A stretch of 64,000 bases of DNA from Opisthocomus hoazin (Eukaryota; Chordata; Aves; Opisthocomiformes; Opisthocomidae). Under the pieces are notes generated by a model that was not told where the DNA came from, did not search any database, and worked only from the letters and a program-made list of their open reading frames with translations. The position numbers and the translations under genes were made by a program. This document shows, piece after piece, positions 1 to 10,000 of the stretch; position 1 is the first letter of the stretch, and each line of letters begins with the position of its first letter. The DNA lies in the NCBI RefSeq assembly GCF_030867145.1, contig NC_134439.1, positions 6,361,379-6,425,378 on the forward strand, read 5' to 3'.

Positions 1-425
1 ACACGGACGTAGGGATGCACCGATGCACGGACACAAGGATGCATGGATGCAGTGATACAAGGACTCACGGACACATGGATGCATAAGCATACGGATGCGC
101 AGACACACGGACACATACGGGTGCATGGACACAGGGATGCACCAACACGCAGGGACACGGATGCAGGGACACAGGGATGTTTGGATGCACAGACACACGG
201 ATGCAAGGACAGACAGATGCACGGACACACGGATGCATGGATATACAGGTGCAGGGATGCATGGATACATGGAAACGGAGATGCAGGGACAGATGGATGC
301 ACTGATGCAAGGACACACCGACACGCGGGCACGTGGCTACACGGATGCACAAGCCTGTGGGTGCACAGACCCGTGGGTGCATGGACACAGGGACACACGG
401 ACACGGGGACACACGGACACGGGGC
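1..425. repeat. Degenerate minisatellite (GGATGCA/GGACACA type)
   Basis: The whole stretch is built from short variants of ACGGATGCA and ACGGACACA, arranged irregularly with a period of roughly 8-16 bases. Several frames stay open because the unit lacks stops, but the predicted peptides are pure repeat and are not taken as genes. It lies inside intron 1 of PLCD3 (minus strand). The array may continue beyond the left edge. Confidence 0.85.
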
Positions 426-849
426 CGCGCAGAGCTGCGGCAGACACACGGCCGCACCGGGCCATGTTGCTCCGGGCCCACGGCCGCACGCCCGAAGCCG
501 TGCGTGGGCCAGCGCAGCGGCGGGAGCAAAGCCCTCCCTCTGCGGCACGGGGCCAGCTCCTGCCCTGCCCACGGCACCCACGCAGGATCGGGCCCGGCCG
601 CCCCGGCAGTCGCACCCCGACCTTCCCGGGCACCCGCTCCTCTGCCCCGAGCCGCTCCGGGGTCAGCAGGGCCCCGAGCCCATGGTGCTGCGGGCAGCAC
701 CGCTCTGCGGGGAAACTGAGGCAGGGTGTTGGGTGACAGTCCCAGCGAGCTGGAGCTGAGCCCTGGGGGCAATAAATACCCCCAGTTGGAGGGCTCCTGT
801 CACCCTGATGTGGCTGAACCCCGACCCCCCGACATCTGCGGCAATGCAT
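426..849. other. GC-rich intronic DNA, no gene seen
   Basis: Unique-looking GC-rich sequence within PLCD3 intron 1. It includes an AATAAA at 771-776 on the plus strand and a CORE-SINE-like 15-mer at 709-723. I see no exon in it. Confidence 0.5.
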
Positions 850-1258
850 AGCTTGTCCGGGGCCACCTTGGGGACCCCTCCCAGCCACGGGGACCTTTCC
901 CTGCCGTGGGGGACCCCAGCCACCCCGGGGACCCTCCCGGCCGTGGGGACCCCTCCTGGCCATGGGGACCCATCCCTGCCACGGGGGACCCCGTCCACTT
1001 TGGGGACGCCCCTTGGCATGGGGACGCTCACGACCATGGGGACGTCACCTAACCACGGGGACATTTTCCTACATGGGGAGCCCGGCTATCTTGGGGACCC
1101 CTCCCCGCCATGGGGGACCCCATCCACTTTGGGGACCCCCCTTGCCATGGGGAACCTCCCTGTCACGGGGTCACCTCTCTACCACGGGGACCCCTCCACC
1201 ATGGGGACCCTCCCAGCCACGGGGACCCACCCCGGGACCCCTCCCCGGCTCAGTCCCC
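850..1258. repeat. Minisatellite with GGGGACC core
   Basis: Repeated variants of CCACGGGGACC and CCATGGGGACCC spaced by about 20-30 bases. It sits in PLCD3 intron 1, close to the exon 1 splice donor. Long open frames here are repeat artefacts. Confidence 0.85.
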
Positions 1259-1358
1259 CATAGATCGCGACGTTTCTGCCCGGTCCTCCCCTGCCCGCCC
1301 CGTCGGGGCCCTGGTCCCCCCCACCCCGTCCCCCGTCGGGACCGGCCCCGGGACTCAC

Positions 1359-1461
1359 CCATTTTCTTCAAGGCTCTCCCGGGCTGGCGGGGGCCCCCGG
1401 AGCCGTCCGGCGGGGAGCGGGGCTGCCCGGGGGGGTGACGAGCCTTCCTGCCGCAGATCAT
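1359..1461 (-). CDS. PLCD3: PLCD3 first coding exon (phospholipase C delta 3), partial gene
   Basis: The minus strand reads ATG at 1461-1459 and codes for MICGRKARHPPGQPRSPP..., ending in RALKKMG at a consensus donor (GTGAGT, plus-strand 1358-1353). The exon is 103 nt, leaving phase 1. Mammalian PLCD3 begins MLCGR... and its first exon ends ALKKMG at the same kind of phase-1 junction, with a variable proline/glycine-rich middle, so start and end anchors both match. PLC-delta enzymes cleave phosphatidylinositol 4,5-bisphosphate to IP3 and diacylglycerol at membranes. Exon 2, which should begin the PH domain, is not in the window, so intron 1 exceeds 1.35 kb and runs off the left edge. Position head-to-head with ACBD4 fits the human gene order. 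The symbol rests on a short exon plus synteny. Confidence 0.75.
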
Positions 1462-1665
1462 GGTGCGGGGCCGCTGCCCCGGGACCCCCGGAGCTGCCGG
1501 TGCCCCCGGCCGGTGCAGCCGGGCTGGGCGGCGGCGGAGGACGGGGCTGGGGCTGGGCTGGGGCTGGGACCGGGGCCGGGCGCGGGGAGGTACCGGGAGG
1601 AGCCACATCGCAGCCCGGGCAGCGTTAACCCTGTGTGCGGGGCCGGGAGGAGCGGTGGCTGCCGG
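1462..1665 (-). promoter_or_regulatory. PLCD3: CpG-rich 5' region of PLCD3
   Basis: Immediately upstream of the PLCD3 start on the minus strand the DNA is very rich in G, C and CpG. It has GGGGCTGGGGCTGG-type repeats but no TATA box. This is expected for a TATA-less CpG-island promoter and 5' UTR. No transcription start can be fixed from sequence alone. Confidence 0.5.
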
Positions 1666-1669
1666 TGGT

Positions 1670-1905
1670 GGGCTGCGCCGGGACGGGGCTGCGCCGGGAC
1701 TGGTCTGTACTGGGAGGGGTCCGTACCGGGACGGGGCTGCGCCGGGACTGGTCTGTACTGGGAGGCTTCTGCACCGGGAGGGGTCTGCACTGGGACTGGT
1801 CTGTACTGTGAGGGGTCTGTACCGGGGCTGGTCTGCACTGGGAGGGGTCCGCACCGGGTCCGGTCTGCCCCGGGGGTCGTTCTGCCCCGGGAACGGGCCG
1901 GGGTC
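1670..1905. repeat. Minisatellite, GGTCTGTACTGGGAG unit
   Basis: Units of about 28-30 bases built on GGTCTGTACTGGGAGG and GGTCTGCACCGGGA. The array lies 0.2 kb upstream of the PLCD3 start codon, so repeat length could touch that promoter. Confidence 0.85.
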
Positions 1906-2139
1906 CCGCTGTGCACCCGCGGAGTTGCTCTGCACGGGGGAACGGTACGGGGGGGTCCCGCTCGGCACTGGGTAGAGCCCACAGGGCCGCTCTGCCCTGG
2001 AAGGGACCTGGGGTCCCCACCCCCCCGGGGGTCCACCTGCACCCGGGACCGGCCCAGGGGACATCCCGATCTCGGCCAGGGGACCCCGCTCTGCTCGGGG
2101 GGCACAGCTACCTGCTGCCGGTGCCACCCCGGTACCACC

Positions 2140-2832
2140 GGTGGGGACCCAGGGGACCCCCTCCGCCAGCCTGGGGACAGTAGGGACCCACGGGACCCCC
2201 TCTGCCATCACACTTGGGGACGGTGGGGACCCATGGGACACCATCCACCAGCCTGGGGACAGTGGGGACACATGGGACCCCCTCCGCCAGCCTGGGGACA
2301 GTGGGGACCAATGGGACCCCCTCTGCCATCACACTTGGGGATGGTGGGGACCCGTGGGACACCATCCACCAGCCTGGGGACAGTGGGGACCCATGGGACC
2401 CGCTCTGCCAGCCTGGGAGCAGTGGGAACCAACGGGACTCCCTCTGCCATCGTGCCTGGGGACAGTGGGGACCCATGGGACCCACTCTGCCAGCCTGGGG
2501 ACAGTGGGGACCAACGGGACCCCCTCTGCCATCACACTTGGGGACAGTGGGGACCTATGGGACCCACTCTACCAGCCTGGGAGCAGTGGGAACCAACGGG
2601 ACCCCCTCTGCCATCGCACCTGGGGACAGTGGGGACACATGGGACCCCCTCTACCAGCCTGGGAGCAGTGGGAACCAACGGGACCCCCTCTGCCATCGCA
2701 CCTGGGGACAGTGGGGACACATGGGACCCCCTCCACCAGCCTGGGGACAGTGGGGACCAACGGGACCCCCTCTGCCATCGCACCTGGGGACAGTGGGGAC
2801 ACATGGGACCCACTCCGCCATCACACCCTGGG
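2140..2832. repeat. Minisatellite, 39-42 bp unit
   Basis: About 17 copies of a unit containing CCTGGGGACAGTGGGGAC followed by CATGGGACCCCCTCTGCCA. Unit length alternates between roughly 39 and 42 bases, multiples of three. That explains why very long frames stay open across it on both strands. It is intergenic between PLCD3 and ACBD4. Confidence 0.9.
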
Positions 2833-3019
2833 ACCCAGTCCTGCCTGCCACATCCCCACCCTGGGCGCAGGGTGCGACAAGGGCTGGGGGGCCGCAGGCA
2901 GCTGCTGGGACCCCAGGTGACCGTCCCCACCGGTGGGCCAGCAGCAGGATCCGGAGGCTGGCAGCAGCACAGACCAGGCAGAGAGGAGGGCGATGTCCCC
3001 AGTTCGTCCCCAGTCCCAG

Positions 3020-3370
3020 GGCCCCACATGTGTGCAGGCCTGTACACGTGTGTGCGTACATCCATGCGTGTGTGTGCAGCCATGCGCACACGTACATGCA
3101 GATGTGTGCATGTGTGTGCACAGCGTGTGTGTGTACACATGTCTCTGCGTGCACAGGCACACACGCGTGTGTACACGTGTGCATGCAGCCATGTACACTC
3201 ATATGCACGCATGTCCAGGCACACATGTTTGTGTGCACGTGTGTACGCTGCCATGTACACATGCACGCACGCATTTATGCGTGTGCAGACACACACGAGC
3301 ATGTGCATGTGCGTGTGTAGCTATGTACACCCATGTGCGTGCACACGCGTGTGCTGCGGGTGTGCCCCCA
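3020..3370. repeat. Alternating purine-pyrimidine CA/TG/CG tract (Z-DNA-prone)
   Basis: About 350 bases dominated by GTGTGTGCA, ACACACG and GCATGCA words, that is, largely alternating purine and pyrimidine with interspersed CG steps. Such DNA is the classical sequence class that can adopt Z-DNA under negative supercoiling. No gene. Confidence 0.75.
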
Positions 3371-3439
3371 TCTGTGCAGCTGTGCCTGTGCCCACGCCAG
3401 CCCGTGCAGGGGTTCACCCCGCACCCAGGTCCCAGGCCA

Positions 3440-4045
3440 GGGGTGCAGGTCCCAGTTTGGAGTCTGGGTGCTGGACTGGGGTCTGAGTCCCACGTGGGGG
3501 TCCAGGTTCCCAGATGGAGTCCAGGTGGGGTCCTGGGCTGGGGTCTGGGCCCTGGGTGGGGGTCTGGGTGCTGGGTAGGGGTCCAGGTTCCCAGATGGGG
3601 TCCAAGTGGGGATCTGGGTCCCAGACTGGGGTCTGGGTTCTGGGTGGGGGTCTGGGTGCTGGGCTGGGGTCTGGGTCCTGGGTGGGGGTCTAGGTTCCCA
3701 GATGGGCTCCGAGTGGGGGTCTGGGTCCCAGATTGGGGTCTGGCTTCTGGGTGGGGGTCTGGGACTGAGTGGGGTCCTGGGTGGGGCTGTGGGTCCTGGA
3801 CTGGGGTCTGGGTGCCAGGGTGGGCGTCTAGGTTGCACGTGAGGGTCTGGGTTGCAGGGTGGGATCTGGTTTGCACGTGGGGGTCCAGGTCCCAGGTTGG
3901 GGGCTGGGTCCTGCGTGGGGGTGTGGGACCCAGGTGGGGAGCAGCTTCTGCGTGGGGGTCCGGGTTCTGGGTGGGGGGCTGGGTCCTGGGTTGGGATCTG
4001 GGTCCTGGACTGGGATCTGTGTCCTGGGCTGGGGTCTGGGTCCCT
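3440..4045. repeat. Minisatellite, GGGTCTGGGT unit
   Basis: Tandem variants of CTGGGTGGGGGTCTGGGTCC with occasional CCAGGTTCCCAGATG inserts. The G-rich strand is the plus strand. Intergenic. Confidence 0.88.
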
Positions 4046-4544
4046 GCTCACGCCCAGGTCCCAACCCCTCCCTGCAGCTCGAGGCTGTGCAGGACGCGGT
4101 CCAGGGTCCCCAAGCCCCCAGGGGAGGGTCCCCAGCGCCGGCACTCACAGCTCTGCCCGGAGCGAGCGCACCCAAAGCCCCCACCCCTACCTGTGCATGT
4201 GCCTGTGCCCACGCGAGCCCGTGCAGGGATTCACCCCAAACCCCTGCACCTTCACCCACACCCACCCTTCCCACGGCCCCGGCTTGCTGCGAGCCGATGG
4301 GGAGCGGACGGCTGAGCGGCTGCGGGGGAAGAACCCCTGTCCCCAACCCCGGGGGTCCCCACCCCAGTGGAAAGGCCACCCCAGGCCTGGCCAGGCTGTG
4401 GGGACCAGGAGCCACGGCACAGGGAGGGGAAGTAGGGACCATAGGCGGTGGCTTGCCCCGTGACTGGGGCAGTGGCAGCACTGCCAGCGGCTGTGAGACC
4501 CAGCCTGGGACGGCGGAGGACCCGGGGGTGATGGCAGGGCAGCT

Positions 4545-4750
4545 GGGGTCAACATCTGGGCACCCTGGGGCCACATCTGGGCACCTTGGGTGATACGCAA
4601 GCATCCTGGGTGATACCGGAATATCTGGGAGCAACATCTGGGCACCCTGGGGCAACATCTGGGCACCCTGGCTGATGACTGAATATCCTGGGGCAATATC
4701 TGGGTGCCCTGGGGCAACATCTGGGCACCTTGGGCAACATCTGCAGCTCA
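4545..4750. repeat. Minisatellite, CATCTGGGCACCCTGGG unit
   Basis: Roughly eight copies of a unit of about 25 bases containing ACATCTGGGCACCCTGGGGCA, some with TGATACC variants. Confidence 0.85.
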
Positions 4751-5864
4751 ACACGCAGCAGCCGGACAGCAGGGGCCACATCTGGGCCACCCTTTGGCTG
4801 TGTTTGGGGGGGAGTACAGCTGTCCCCGAATCCCCTGGGGACACGGGGACGGGCAATGCCCGCTCCCGTTTGGGTTGAGGCTTTTACCACCCCAGGAGCT
4901 GCAAAATACATGGAATTTATTTCTGTGAAACATATCTCGCTTTGCCAAAAACCTGCGGGGAAAGCAGCCGCGGCCACCCAAAAAAATGCGCTTGCGACCC
5001 CGCAGCCGGGCTCGGCTCCGATTCCTCTCCCTCCCACGGGAACTGCGTGACCGGGAATCCAGCAACGGACGCACGGACCCGGCAAGAGGACCGGGATGAA
5101 CACCTCTCACCGCCAAATCCGCAGCGAAAAAGAAATCCCAGTTGCGATTCCCTGCTTCTCGCGCGGCGTCGGGGTTTCCGCCCGCCGGCGACTCGGAAGG
5201 AGCCCCACGGAACGCGGCGCCGGGCGTTCCCGGCCGCTGAGGGCACGGCACGTGTCCCCGTGAATCACCGCTCGGGACGCGGGGTGCGCGGGGGGTCAGG
5301 GCCAGCCAGGCCCCGCTGCGCCGGCCCGGGGCAGAAAGCCTGAGTCACGGCTTGGGAACCGCAGGGGGTTCCAAAAGCTTCGCTGCTTTTTGGGAGTTTT
5401 TCCTGCTGGATCTTGAATTTTGGGCGGGAATTTATCGCCAGCGGACACGGGATGGGGATAAGGGGGGTTGGGAGGGGGGTTCCTCCGCTCGGGTTTGGGA
5501 TTTGGAGGTTGGATGAAGAGCCGGGGCATGGGGATGCGACGACGCGGCCGAGAGCTGCTCTGCGCCCCGCTCCCAGCACCCAGCCAGGGCGAGGGCCGGG
5601 TCCCGGCGGTCCCCAGGGCACCCCGTAACGGCCCAGGTCCCCAGGGCACCCTGTACCTCCGGGTCACCCACGTCCCCACGCCACCCGCGTCCCCACAGCA
5701 CCCTGCCTGCGAGGAAAGCCCTCGGAGCAGAGGGTGGAGGAGCTTCACCTCGGGGGCTTGGGGACACCAAGTCCCTCCCCTTCCTCACCCCATCACTAAC
5801 GAAGTTTGATAATAATTGGCAGCAATCAATTGCTCTGCTGGACCCAGCTGTCCCCTGTCCCTTG
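4751..5864. other. Intergenic DNA, no gene seen
   Basis: GC-rich, CpG-containing sequence without recognisable exon, RNA gene or repeat family. Peptides from the open frames match no family I know. Confidence 0.4.
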
Positions 5865-6605
5865 CAATGGGACCATGCCCCTGCCCAGTGCCCCGGTGAC
5901 ATTGTCCCAGTGCAATGTCCTAGTGTCCCAGTGCAGTGTCCCAGTGTCCCAGTGCAGTGTCCCAGTGCATCGTCCCAGTGCAACGTCCCAGTGCTCCAGT
6001 GCATTATCCCAGTGCAATATCCGAGTTCCCCTGTGCATTGTCCCCATGCAGTGTCCCAGTACCCTGGTGCATTGTCCCAGTGCATTGTCCCAGTGCACCA
6101 GGGCATTGTCCCAGTGTGCCAGTGCCTGGCCCCAGTGCATTCCCCTGAGGTCCTCGGTACATGGCCCCAGCGCGCTGTCCCATGCCTGCTGCATCGTCCC
6201 AGGGCATTGCCCTGGTGCCACAGCGCACGGCCCCAGTGTCCCCGTGCACAGCCCCAGTGCTGTCCCAGTGCTCCTGGTGCACTGTCCCATTGCACTGGAG
6301 CACTGTCCCGATGCATTGCCCTGTCACGCTGTCCCAGTACACCGTCCCAGTGCTCCCAGTGCATTGCTCCCTTGCACTGCCCCGGTGCCTTGGAGCACTG
6401 TCCCAGTGCTGTCCCAGTGCTCCCAGTGCACTGGAGCATTGTCCGGGTGCATTGCCCTGTCATGCCATCCCTGCACACCGTCCCAGTGCTCCCAGCGCAC
6501 TGTCCCAGTGCACTGACCCATTGCACTGTCCCGGTGTACTGTCCCGGTGCGTTGGAGCGCTGTCCCGGTGCTCCCGGCACTCTGTCCCGGTGCACAGTCC
6601 CGTTG
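5865..6605. repeat. Minisatellite, GTCCCAGTGCA unit
   Basis: About 740 bases of variants of GTGCATTGTCCCAGTGCA, period about 10-18 bases. It ends a few tens of bases before the CpG-rich ACBD4 promoter. Repeat decay (more CG, fewer perfect units) is visible toward the promoter side. Confidence 0.9.
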
Positions 6606-6771
6606 CACCGTCCCCGTGCACAGCCTTACCGTCGCCGCGCATCGACCCCGCGCTCTGGTGCCGTGTCCCGTTGCAATGTCCCGGTGCCCGGGCTCACGGT
6701 CCCGGTGCCCGGTCCCCGTGCCCCGCCCGCCCGGTGCCCGGTGCCCGCCTCGCTGCAGTGCCACACGCTCC

Positions 6772-6786
6772 CCGCAAGGGGGCGCC
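6772..6786 (+). promoter_or_regulatory. CTCF-like site 1
   Basis: CCGCAAGGGGGCGCC agrees well with the CTCF core CCACCAGGGGGCGC. It lies 0.29 kb upstream of the ACBD4 start codon. Motif match by eye only. Confidence 0.45.
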
Positions 6787-6841
6787 GCGGCGGGACCGAG
6801 CCCCGCGCTCCCCCGGGGACCGCGCCGCTCTCTCCATCCCT

Positions 6842-6856
6842 CCGGCAGGGGGCGCG
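6842..6856 (+). promoter_or_regulatory. CTCF-like site 2
   Basis: CCGGCAGGGGGCGCG is a second close match to the CTCF core in the same orientation, 70 bases from the first. The pair flanks the minisatellite side of the promoter. Confidence 0.5.
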
Positions 6857-6864
6857 CCCGCCTC

Positions 6865-7057
6865 GCTTCCCCATTGGCTGCGGCGCGCCGGGAGCGAAGG
6901 GGCGGGAAAGGGGCAGCGCGGCCCGTTTCGGAAGCGAGGAGCTGATTGGGCGAGGGGCGGAGGGGCCGATGGAAGGCGGGAGCTGATTGGTCCCGGCGCT
7001 CTCCCCTCACGGAGGGAGGCACGCACCGGGGCCGGTGTCGGGGCCGGTGCCGGCGCC
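6865..7057 (+). promoter_or_regulatory. ACBD4: ACBD4 promoter with three inverted CCAAT boxes
   Basis: A CpG island with ATTGG (inverted CCAAT, NF-Y type) at 6873-6877, 6945-6949 and 6986-6990, and no TATA box. Regular CCAAT boxes within 200 bases of a start codon are typical of housekeeping promoters. The start codon follows at 7058 in a good context (GCGCCATGG). Confidence 0.65.
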
Positions 7058-10000
7058 ATGGAGGAGCCGGGTTGCGGGGCTCAGTTCCGCGCCGCCGTTC
7101 AGGTTATCCAAGGGTTGCCCCGGAGCGGTGAGTAGGGGCCGGGAGTGGGGCCGGGGCGCTGCGGCCGCGGCGGCGGCCGCGGCCGCAGCGCCCCGGCCCC
7201 GTTCCCGGCTCCGCTGAGGCCGTTGTCGCGTCGCAGGTTCGTACCGGCCCTCCTATGAGGAGATGCTGCGTTTCTACAGCTACTACAAGCAGGCGACGGC
7301 GGGGTGCTGCCAAGGCCCCAGGCCTGGTTTCTGGGACCCCATCGGCCGGTACAAGTGGTAAGGCCCCCCCCGGGTTGGGGGGGGGGGGGTGGCGGCCTAA
7401 TTCGGGTCCGGTTGACCCCCGTTCCCCCCCCTGCCTCACAGCCACTGTGACCCGCAGGGATGCCTGGCACAGCCTGGGGAGGATGTCCAAGGAGGAGGCG
7501 ATGGCGGCTTACGTGGCCGAGATGAAGAAGGTGGCTCAGAAGGTAACGGGGAGGGGGGGAGAGTGGGCGGGGTGCTCGGTGGGGCCCCGCGGCAAGCTGC
7601 GTCCCTCCCCAGATCATTGACACGGTGCCCATGGACGAGACGACAGAGGAGATGTTCGGGCACTTCGAGCCGCTCTACGAGGTGATTCACGACATGCCCC
7701 GGCCCCCTGAGGCCTTCTTCAAGAGGAAAGGGGGTGAGTGGGAGCTGCTGTGCCCCGCTTGCGCCCGGTGCATCCCTCACCTCTGTTCCACCCTCTTCTC
7801 TGCTGGCATGTCACTCCAGCTGTTCTCTGCGTGCTTCTGTGCCAGTATGGCCATCGCCTCTGAGCTCTGCTCTTCCCCAGAGCACGTCCTTCTGCTGCTC
7901 CCCGAGGAGGGGACAGCATGGACGCACCACGTCCCGTCTGACTCCCCTGCCATGGCGCGGCTGCTGCCGAGGCGCTCGCTAGGGTCGCACCAAACAAGCG
8001 TCCCTGCAAGTGGCGCGGGTGTCTTCATTCTGGGCTTTCTCTCTGTAAAGCTTTGAGGAGAGGACTTGCGATTTGGCTTCCAAATGCCCCTTGGCCCAGA
8101 TCCCTGTACATGGCAGAGCAGGGGATCAGCTCCCGTGGAGCGCTGCGGCAGGGAGCCTGTGCTGTCTCTTGGCGCTGGCCCACCTCCAGGCATGGCGGGC
8201 TGTGTACAGGGAGTGCAGGTCGTCTGATGTAAACATCTGGGTAGGCCGGCCAGTTTTTGCAGCACAGTGCATGTGGAGAAACTGGGGTTGAGAAACAGGA
8301 TTACTGGGGCCGCCTTCTGCTAGAGAAGAGTCCCCCCCAGCCCTTTCCATGCCTGTGGCTGCCGCCTCGTGCGGAGAGGTGGCTGGGGACCTGTCCCACC
8401 CCCGGAGCAGGGCAGTCCTCGGTGAGGACTGGTGAGAAGTGTCTGAGGGAGCGAGGGGCTGGGCATGGTGGTTCAGAAAGGTGTCGGCTGCCGCGGAGCG
8501 AACCTGCCGGCTGCACATCTGGAGGTTTTGGCTGCGCCGCATCTCCAGTAGATGAGCTCAGCAGCAGATCAGCTTTCGGGGTATGTTCACAGCGGGTGTG
8601 TAAGCAGTCAGTGGTTTGCTAGTGTCGGAAGAGCGCTGACAAATAGACTCGCTCCCCGCCTGTCCCAGGCATCTGTCCTGTGTCTGACAGCTCCTGTCAC
8701 CCCCTGCTTCCAACAAGGATGCTGAAAACACGTTGCCTGTAAGGCCTGGCCTCAGGACGGCTGCTCCTTCCTGCAGTACCCAGGCGCTTTCGTTCTCCAT
8801 TTTGATGCTGAATCCCTTGAAAAGGCAAATAGACTTAATGCTTCTCTGGAACGTGAAAGCTGCGTTCAAACTCCTGGTCGTTACCTGCCTGGGAGCGTCA
8901 TCCTGCGCTGCATCCCTTAGAAATGGCTTCTGTCGCTTAGATCTAACCCTGGTAGCGTCTGTGGGGCGAATGAGCCCGAGGTGCCTGCAGCGGTGGTTTA
9001 AAGCGCTGAACTTCTTAAGCTGTTGAGTCATTTGTGTTAAAGGTTCTCAAACCTGCCTTCAGGTTTTGTGTGATCGCAGCTTTTGTTACCGATAGTCCAG
9101 GGGAGAAAGGGGATTTTAGATGCCGCGGCCGGTGAGAGCAGCGTGGCAGGCACAGGGCCCTCGGCGGCTGCAGAGCTTTCAGGGGACAGAGGTGCTGCAC
9201 GCTGGGAGTCCGGGCAGGTTCGGTTTTGTTTATTTACCAAGTCAGCGCACTGCAAAGTGGCACTTGGAACCCACATCGTGAATAGGTCAGGGTCCCGACA
9301 GGTCTCCGCTCAGCGCAGCGTTCACCGGCGCCTTGCGTGTGCTGGCCAAGACCCTGAAGCAGCTGGGAACCGACGACTGAGGCCTTGAGGCGCAGGCCTG
9401 GTGCTGCTCTGCCAGCCCCGCGGGGCCGGGGGCCCAGCGCTGGAGCCAGGCGGCGACGCGTGAGGTGACAGGACCCTCCCTGCGCCCACCCGCCCAGGCT
9501 CGGGGTCACAGCACCCGCGCTGAGCGGGGACGTGGGGACGGGGACGGTCCCTGAGCAGAGCAGCCCTGCTGCTAAACTGCCGTGCGGGGTGGGGGCAGGG
9601 TCCACTCTGGGGGGCTGCTGCCTGCCGAGAGCCCTCGCAGGTGATGGCGGCGTGCGCTGCCGAGACAAGGCTGTCCCCAGCCGGCGCCTCGTGCGTTAGG
9701 CTCCGTTCGTTCGCGCGGGTGGGCCCTGTGCCCTGCAAGACGGTGGCCCTCGCCCGTCGGTGTTTACCCAGCCACTGGCCGGCGCTGATCCCTCCGCCTG
9801 CTGCCACGGGGGCTCGGGGGACAGGGACTCCCCTGCCACCCCCGGGTGAGCGAGACACTCTGCACGAGGTAGACGCTGCTGATGGCTTGAGTTCGCGGTG
9901 ATTCCCGGCTGTCGGCAAGCGGAGCCGGCCCCTCTCCGTCTGTGCCTTGTCCGGAGGCTGCCGGCCTGCCTGGCAGCAGGGTGGCCCCGTGCCCGCCTGT

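Noticed and set aside
709-776. AATAAA at 771 as the 3' end of a plus-strand gene
   Set aside because: It lies in PLCD3 intron 1 with no upstream exons on the plus strand.
1435-3486. 683-codon plus-strand open frame
   Set aside because: It starts inside the PLCD3 exon region and runs through three tandem-repeat arrays whose units are multiples of three. The peptide is pure repeat (GDSGDPWDPLC...).
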